64,000 nucleotides of DNA, taken from Blasia pusilla (Eukaryota > Marchantiophyta > Marchantiopsida > Blasiales). Below are positions 57,846 to 64,000 of the stretch, piece after piece (the first letter of the stretch is position 1; each line of letters starts with the position of its first letter). The stretch spans positions 20,956,001-21,020,000 of the forward strand of contig CM114274.1 of assembly GCA_050084515.1 (NCBI GenBank), in the 5' to 3' direction. The notes below the pieces were generated by a model that saw nothing but the letters and a program-made list of their open reading frames with translations, had not been told where the DNA came from and did not search any database. A program made the position numbers and the translations under genes.

Positions 57846-58683
57846 TTAGTGACAGATCTCCGTTTGGGTACTTGGAACTTCTTTGGAGTGGCCCATCCAA
57901 TGAAGCAACTAGAGGTTACTGAAGTTTTGCTGAAAAATCAAATACATATATGCGGTAGTCACGAAACTTGGGAAACCAAGTTCATGGAGATATCCCATGT
58001 ACCAAACTATGCATGGTTTGGAAAGATATGCAGCACCCAGGTGGACAACAACATAGGTATGAAGGGCGTCATGTTTTTCATCAAAGACTTCATGGTGGAC
58101 AAGTGTGAGATCATCAGCACAGGGCTCGAGTATGAACACAACATATGGGTCAAAGTTGGAGCAGAGTGCAACTCACGGGATATGTATATTGGGTGTATTT
58201 ACATGCCCACAAATAGTGAATCTGCTGCTGTAATAGAGGCGGCTTTTGATAGTGTGAAAACTAATAGCCTTGGATTCTAGGTAATGGAAAACATAGTCTT
58301 GTTGGGAGACTTGAACAGTTGGCTGGGGCAAGCCAGTGATCCCTAAGAGGAGATTGGGATGTTTGGAGATGTGAGATTGAATGGCAATGTCACACGGCTG
58401 ATGAAGATATTGAGGGAACTTCAATTGATGGCATTGAATGATAGGCATAAGGCGGGTTCCCTGGCTTGGACTAGGGTCAACTTCAAGGAGAATGAAAGCT
58501 CCATTGTGGACTACATAGCTATGGATGAGGAACTCTACACACGCAAAGGGAAGATCACAGTGGATACGACACACATTGGAAGATCAGATCATTCATTGGT
58601 TTGGACAGAGTTGCAACAAAGGCTAAAATGCTCGACCAAACCAATGAAGAGAGTAATCAAGAAATTGAGGATAGAGGATTTCT
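57846..58683 (+). pseudogene. LINE APE-type endonuclease
   Basis: Motifs in order: RLGTWNFFG (Asn), ICGSHETWE (catalytic Glu), GMKGVMFFIKD, WVKVGAE then GCIYMPTN, ENIVLLGDLNSWLG at 58290 (Asp-Leu-Asn), SLAWTRVN then SSIVDYIAMDEE, and GRSDHSLVWTEL (Ser-Asp-His). This is the full motif set of apurinic-endonuclease domains that nick target DNA for reverse transcription. Stops at 58278 and 58345 break the line. Confidence 0.87.
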
Positions 58684-58710
58684 AAGATGAGGGTAACATG
58701 AAGGTGAACA

Positions 58711-59237
58711 TTGGCAGGCTGGAAGAAAATCTCTTGGCATTTGACACTTTCATTGAATCTATCGTCAAGATCTTTGGGTTCACAAGAACAACTGTGGACA
58801 TGGTGCTCGCATGGAGTGACACATGCCACAAAGATTGTTCTTGGTAGGAAATTGATAATATGCGGCAAAGTCATCAAATGGTTGTCCTTGGAACTCAAGG
58901 CAGCCATTGCCAAACGAAGAGAAGCGTATGTAACAAGTGCCAAAGCTAAGGACAATGCATCCTTGTGGGAAAAATATGTGGCCCTACCTAAGGAAACACG
59001 TCTTCTTGTACGCATGCACAAGAAGAAATTGAACCAAATGACATACTCATCAATCAATGAGAATTTCACTGAGAATCAGAAAAAGTTCTGGATGGCAGTG
59101 CAGAAATTTAGCAAGGCCAGGGAAAAAATGACGTAAAGGCCTTGAAGAGAAAAGACGGTGGAATGGTGACCACGTCTAAATAGATATAACATATGTTGGA
59201 AGACCATTACAAGAAGTTAGGCAGGAAGCCCGCTTGG
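58711..59237 (+). pseudogene. LINE linker between endonuclease and RT
   Basis: A basic, helix-prone segment (AIAKRREAYVTSAKAKDNAS, then KKKLNQMTYSSINENFTENQ) typical of the EN-RT linker. It continues through an EDHYKKLGRKPAWTL stretch to 59237, where the insertion occurs. Across the insertion the frame resumes as QTSVEEQNFKM. Confidence 0.7.
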
Positions 59238-59242
59238 ACATT

Positions 59243-60651
59243 GTAGTGCCCACGTTTTTAAAATTTTGACAGAAAGAGCATTTTTTGTACATAAGTCTTC
59301 CTTGAGTGAGGACTAAAGACTCAATATCGAAAGTAAAGGGGAATACTTTATCGAAAGTGGATGAAAACATGGAATGACAGAACTATGATGAAAGGAAAAG
59401 AGATAGTAAGAGATTGAGGACTGTCATAAGAAGCGGGGGTACTTTGCAATGAAGACCGCATTAGGAATGGTGGTGAAGACTGTCAACAAAGGCTGAAAAA
59501 AACTTCTTTGTAGAGAAGACTGAAGGGAGTCTTAGTGCAAAGATTGGGTATAAAGAACAAAGATCGAAGACCCAAGAGCAAAGACTAAGAACTCTCAAAA
59601 GGAAGAGGAAGAAGAAGAAGAGAAATCAAAGAGTCTTCACAAAAAGCAGAAAGGTGTACAAAGTATAGAAATAGAAAGAGAAAGAATGTTTTGGAAAAAA
59701 TCGAAAAGAAAGAAAGTCAAAGGAGGACTCTTCGCAGCGGCATTAGGAAAAGAATTATTGCAAAGATAGGATTGCAAAGATAGGACAATGAAGACTTCAA
59801 AGACTACGAAGATTATAAATAATAAACCGTCGTGGCGGTTTAGGAAGCTAGAAATGGAGAGGCGTAGCGGTTCAAAATAGAACGGAAAGGAAAATTTAAA
59901 GAATCCAACTGCCTTAGGAAGATTAAGGGTTGGAGAATCTAAATCGAGGAGGGTAGGATTATTAGTTAAAAATCTAGAGTATAATAGGAAGATCAATCAG
60001 GAATTGTAAGAGACTATTTAAAGAATAGAGCGGAAGAGCAAGGGGTCATCCCTTGTATCTTGAGTTTCCCAGTACTTCTGGTAGATTGTGTAAGGAGTTC
60101 TTTGGGGATGATCCATGCCGAAGAGTCTTGTATCCTCGGAAGCTTGTAATACTTTCTAGTTCTTTCCACTCTTTGATGCAGTAGAATTGTCTTCTGTCAT
60201 GCTTTATGATGTGCGGAGCTGAGTGTAAGACCTTATTGGGCTGCAATAGGAATGAGAGTTGAGTCTTGTGATTTCAGAATTCCAAAAGATAATCAAGAAG
60301 AGCGTAGGAAAGTTGTTAGATAGTGAGTAACATGCCATGAAAGATTCAATTCTATTAGGATGAGCCGCTCATTCTTGAGGTCTCTTTGAGGTCTTCGTGG
60401 GAACTTTGTTATTCAAGATTCGAAAGAGTCTTTGTATGCACTTAAGAAGAGTCTTTTCCAAGAGGGAAGAAAATCTTTTTATTACTTTATACTTGTAAAG
60501 ACAGTGTAGTTGTAGTTAGTCAATAAAGTTAGTGAAGAAAGAGTTATTTTTGTTATTTCTTATAAAACCTCTCTTTACTCACGAAGCAGTGGTCTCTTGG
60601 GAATGAGCTTAATACTTTTTGATTAAAGGAGCATCTTTTTCCTTGAGTTGT
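59243..60651. repeat. LTR-like insertion in the LINE, with 5-bp target duplication
   Basis: The pentamer ACATT occurs at 59238-59242 and 60652-60656. Removing the 1409 bases and one copy restores the LINE reading frame. The ends read tgtagtgcc... and ...ttgtaca, so a TG..CA reading overlapping the duplication is possible, as for an LTR. The insert is non-coding. It has a TATA-like atttaaag at 60015 and an A/G-rich left half. I take it as a solo LTR of an unrelated family, but no second copy is in the window to prove it. Confidence 0.7.
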
Positions 60652-62580
60652 ACATTACAGACATCCGTTGAAGAGCAAAACTTCAAGATGGTGGTGGAGG
60701 ATTTTGTTAAGATACAATGGGAGAAGATAGATGATGAGGTTGAGCAAGGTAACCCATATAATGATTGGTTTTCCTTGGCTGAGGTGGGAGCAACGATCAA
60801 AGAACTTGTGAATCACAAAGCAAGCGGTGGTGATGAGCTTGTGAATGAGCTATTGAAGTATGGGAATGCTGCTATGGATCATTCTCTAGTGAGTCTCTTC
60901 GACCTAGTCTGGCGGGAAAAAGTCATCCCACAAAGATGGCGGATGGGAGTCATCATGAACCTCTTCAAGAAGGATGAGCGAGAAGACCTTGGAAACTACA
61001 TGGGTATTATATTGCTGAGTGTAGTTGGGAAGCTCCTCTAATGTATACTCAACAATAGGATCTTTGTGTACCTGGAGGAGAATTCCATTATCAAAGAAGG
61101 CCAAGGTGGCTTCCGGCAAGCCCGAGGATGCGTGGATCACATCTTCACCTTCAATTAGATTATCCTGGGTAGGAAAAAAGAGGGGAAACCAACCTATTGC
61201 TTCTTCTTGGACCTCAAGAAGGCATACGACACTGTATGGCATGACGTGCTATCTTATAGCTTGTGGAAGGTGGCGCTTGATGGAAAATGTAGAGGGTGGT
61301 GGAGAAGATGTTCCAAAACACAATGAGTAGAGTTCTGGTGAATGGCCAAAAGAGTGGGACATTCGACATCAAGCAAGGAGTGGCTCAAGGATGCCCGCTC
61401 TCCCCCGCCCTCTTCAATATTTTCGTGAATTCCCTATTGGAAGAAATTGACGTTAGTGGACTAGGCATACGGGTGGGCAACATCTCTGTCGTTGCCCTCA
61501 TGTTTGCTGATGATTTTGGTGGCCTAGAGGAAATACGAGAGAAACTCCAAGAGATGATCTCCTTGACCAAAATCTGGTATGGCATGTGGGGCATGGAGGG
61601 AAATGAACTGAAGTGCGGTGTGAAGATTTTCAATGGCAAGGAGGAGGACCAATACCAACAGTGGTACTGAGGCGAGCAAGAGATCCTCTGTGTGGCCACA
61701 TATATCTATCTAGGGATAGAAATCTCGGAAGATTGTATGTGGGATGCACACATTAAGAAGACTATTGAGAAAGGCCACAAGAAGATGAGCGGTCTGTCTA
61801 GATTTCTACACTATCAAGACATCACATTAGAAGTAAAGCAGTGTGTCATTTTGCATACCATTTGTCCCTTGCTGGAATATGGGGCAGGAGTGTGGGATGC
61901 CAACACCAAACAAAGGGATAGGCTTGAAGCTGTCTAGTTGAAGGTGTTTCAGGGTATGATATCAACTTCCTCACGAACAACCCGAGTTGGTGTGAGATCT
62001 GAACTTAGTGTGGAACCCTTGGAGGATAGACGTGACATCGCCAAGTTGAAATGGCGGAGGCGACTGGAGACAATGAACTCCCATTGCTATCCTAAAGAGG
62101 TGATGGGGAAAACTTGGACCCAGAGAAGACCCATAAAGCAAGCCAAATCTTGGACGAAAAAGGTTAAAGAGATTGTGCAAACATCCAAGCTCCCAGCAAG
62201 GCCTGAACTGTGGGAGCAAGATGAGAAAGCATTTGTGGATACCATAACCAAAGCAATGGGCAAACGCTCACAGTAGAAGAACACAGAGGAAGCCATGAAA
62301 ATATCTGACCTCTCTCTTTTGACGGTATATCCTGAGAAGGCAGAAATGAAGAACTATTTGCGGGGAACCCCTTGCTTGGAAACCCAACTCAAGTTCAAGT
62401 TCAGGACGGGGGCAATCCCCATGAACAATAAGAAAAGCAGGATGGGAACACAACTAAACTCTTGCATTTTGTGTGACAATGGGGATGAAACCTCTAGTCA
62501 TTACTTGGTCTCCTACGCAAAATTCACAAGACACAAAGCAAGAACATATGTTGATATTGCTAAGTTGGTAATACCATAAT
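60652..62580 (+). pseudogene. LINE reverse transcriptase and C-terminal region
   Basis: RT landmarks across three frames: LVNHKASGGDELVNELLKYG, REKVIPQRWRMGVIMNLFKK, EGQGGFRQARGCVDHIF, FLDLKKAYDTVWHDVL (motif A Asp), GVAQGCPLSPALFNIFVN (motif B), and VALMFADDFGGLEE at 61496 (motif C, FADD). Then TYIYLGIEIS, and LLEYGAGVWDANTKQRDRLE in the connection. The C-terminus is ISDLSLLTVYPEKAEMKNYL and a CILCDNGDETSSHYLVSY knuckle whose last Cys is Tyr. Reading frames change near 61040, 61300 and 61670, and stops are frequent. Confidence 0.88.
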
Positions 62581-62790
62581 TGATCAACACATTCAGTAGC
62601 CTTGATTCATTGCCCAAAGTTGTTGCACTAGTAAGTAATGTCTATTGGGGATACCAATCAGGTAAAGTAGATAGTGTCGTAAAGAGTTTCTTGGTTGACA
62701 CTTAAAAGGTCCACACCAACACGTTGTTTGGTCAGCACTCACACTATATGAGAGTGTGTCCCTCCTCTCATATGGTACCTTCTTTACTTG

Positions 62791-63170
62791 GCTCACAAGC
62801 TTTGGCGTCACCTTTCCCTCTCTATCGTCTCTCGTGGGTGGTAGGGTTCATGAAAACAAAGGCGGGAATGTGCAACGAGACTTTCAACCACTCCAAAAAC
62901 CCCACTCTCTCGTGGAAAACACCCAAACAACCCTCTCAGGTGCACTCAACCTTGCCCGCGCTCTCTCAAGAACCTCGATCACCAAAAGTGGCTCGACCAC
63001 GGCTAATCAAGCTTTCGCACATTCATTTGGCCACTTCACAATCCCCACTCTCTCTTGGAAATCATCGACAGCCTGCGTCGGCCACTCCACAATCCCCGCT
63101 CTCTGCTCAAAAACCTCGAGCAGCCCTCCCACGCGAGCTTGGCCTTGCTGTCATCTCGCGCCAAACCTGA
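62791..63170. other. Unassigned sequence after the LINE
   Basis: Two overlapping open frames (62724-63170 and 62756-63289) are rich in Ser/Pro/Thr with ctctc and cactc runs. They have no recognisable domain and start inside the LINE 3' UTR, so I do not call a gene. Confidence 0.4.
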
Positions 63171-63179
63171 ACATCAAAA

Positions 63180-63720
63180 CTGCACAGAGGTGCCTGAAAA
63201 CCAAGTTTGAGGCATTTTGTGCCAAGCATGGTACCAAGTTTCATCACCATCTAATGGTTGATAGGAACCTTACCTCCATATTAACATGATATGTCTCAAT
63301 GACTTGAAAGAATCCTGCTCAAAGCCCTCTTTCTTCTCCAAGAATCTTCCTTTACCCCCTACCCCCATCAAGGAAGGGTCCAAGAATCAAGAAACTTCTC
63401 CCATAGGGGCACGTCCACCCCAAGAACACAAGGGAAAAGAAAAAACTTTAAATCATTACTCACACATAGAATTAAAAATCGTAAACCTTAAAACAAGGTG
63501 TTTAATTTTCTGAATGAGAATGGGGGCTAAAATGGAAGATTTGAACCATTGAAGTTATTGAGGGATTATGTGCCAAGGTTTTTTCCAAGTTTGAGCACCA
63601 TCGAATGGTAGGGAAAAAAATATACCTTCATTATATCATGAAATCACCCAAGGACTTGAAAGAATCAAAGCCCTCTTCCTCATCCAACACACTTCCTTTC
63701 CCTCCCTCCTAGACATCAAA
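63180..63720. repeat. Diverged direct repeat, period about 350 bp
   Basis: The line from 63209 (ttgaggcattttgtgccaag, then ccaagtttcatcaccatct, gacttgaaagaatc, aagccctctttcttctcc) recurs from 63555 (ttgagggattatgtgccaag, then ccaagtttgagcaccatcg, gacttgaaagaatc, aagccctcttcctc). Each unit is followed by A-rich spacer. Non-coding and of unknown origin. Confidence 0.7.
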
Positions 63721-64000
63721 ATCAAGAACACAAATAAAGAAATATTTCTGTCCAATATTGAAAAAAAAAATTATGCAAAATTATTTCCCAATATGATTAG
63801 AAAACACGATAATATTGCAACATGAAATCATTTAAACACGTCATTGTTTACCACTCATCATTACTACCCAAGTGAAATAAATATGACTCGTGTTGACTAA
63901 AGAGTATTGATATGACTAGGTGAGTTAAACGAACCTTAAATGCTTTGACTAAACCATTTAAGTCTTCCATGAGAGGATCAAGATTATGTGAAAAGAGAGT

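Larger units (their letters stand above)
57846..62790 (+). mobile_element. Near-complete LINE (APE endonuclease plus RT), interrupted by an LTR-like insertion
   Basis: EN, linker, RT, thumb and C-terminal zinc-knuckle regions lie in order on the plus strand. The 5' end starts right at the EN domain, so any ORF1 is missing. An insertion of 1.4 kb occurs at 59243-60651. The 3' UTR to about 62790 is shared with relics at 1.95-3.09, 34.7, 37.4-38.6 and 38.7 kb. Stop codons and frameshifts show it is dead. Confidence 0.87.

Noticed and set aside
62724-63289. Two overlapping ORFs of 148 and 177 codons
   Set aside because: They begin in the LINE 3' UTR, have low-complexity composition and no recognisable domain.

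Overview
The window looks like nuclear DNA from a land plant. Three host-type genes point to plants: an intron-rich SMP-domain (NTMC2/synaptotagmin-like) gene, a TTC1-like TPR gene, and a LORELEI-like (LLG) GPI-anchored protein exon. Everything else is dominated by transposable elements: Ty3/gypsy, LINE, and a CACTA relic with plant DUF4216 and DUF4218 domains. The species cannot be named from the sequence. The DNMT3-like type of the retrotransposon methyltransferase makes a non-flowering plant (bryophyte, lycophyte or fern) my preferred guess, but that is inference.

Layout. 1-4.6 kb: first six exons (minus strand) of an NTMC2-type lipid-transfer protein, with a decayed LINE in intron 3. 5.3-7.2 kb: AT-rich tandem repeat. 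7.3-28.5 kb: a nest of Ty3/gypsy copies. Copy C (minus, 28.5 to 15.5 kb) is split by copy B (plus, 16.56-24.16 kb) and abuts copy A (minus, 15.5 to 7.7 kb). 29.2-30.0 kb: intact single-exon TTC1-like gene. 30-35 kb: no recognisable gene. 35.7-36.05 kb: LLG exon; a signal-peptide exon lies near 38.9 kb and may be its exon 1, with LINE 3' ends between. 41.6-51.7 kb: further gypsy copies E and D (minus) with terminal repeats and a solo LTR. 52-56.5 kb: CACTA relic. 56.9-62.8 kb: two LINEs facing away from each other, the plus one interrupted by a 1.4-kb LTR-like insertion. 63.2-63.7 kb: diverged tandem repeat.

The notable system is the gypsy family. In copies A, B, C and D a C5 DNA cytosine methyltransferase domain (motifs I, IV, VI, VIII, IX and X in canonical order, most like DNMT3) sits in pol between the aspartic protease and reverse transcriptase. 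In B, D and E the integrase is followed by a PHD finger, a histone-tail reader fold. Gene order is gag (two zinc knuckles) - PR - MTase - RT - RNase H - integrase - PHD - purine tract. All copies are broken. In all four the RT is damaged (two block deletions, loss of the YxDD region, or YIGD), while most of the MTase region persists.

The termini are also odd. After the purine tract comes only a 107-137 bp block (Y) that matches the last part of a complete solo LTR (X-Y). In D and E this is followed, after 2 bp, by a full X-Y. Copies B and C begin with X and lack Y there. The pattern resembles split direct repeats, but the elements encode a DDE integrase.
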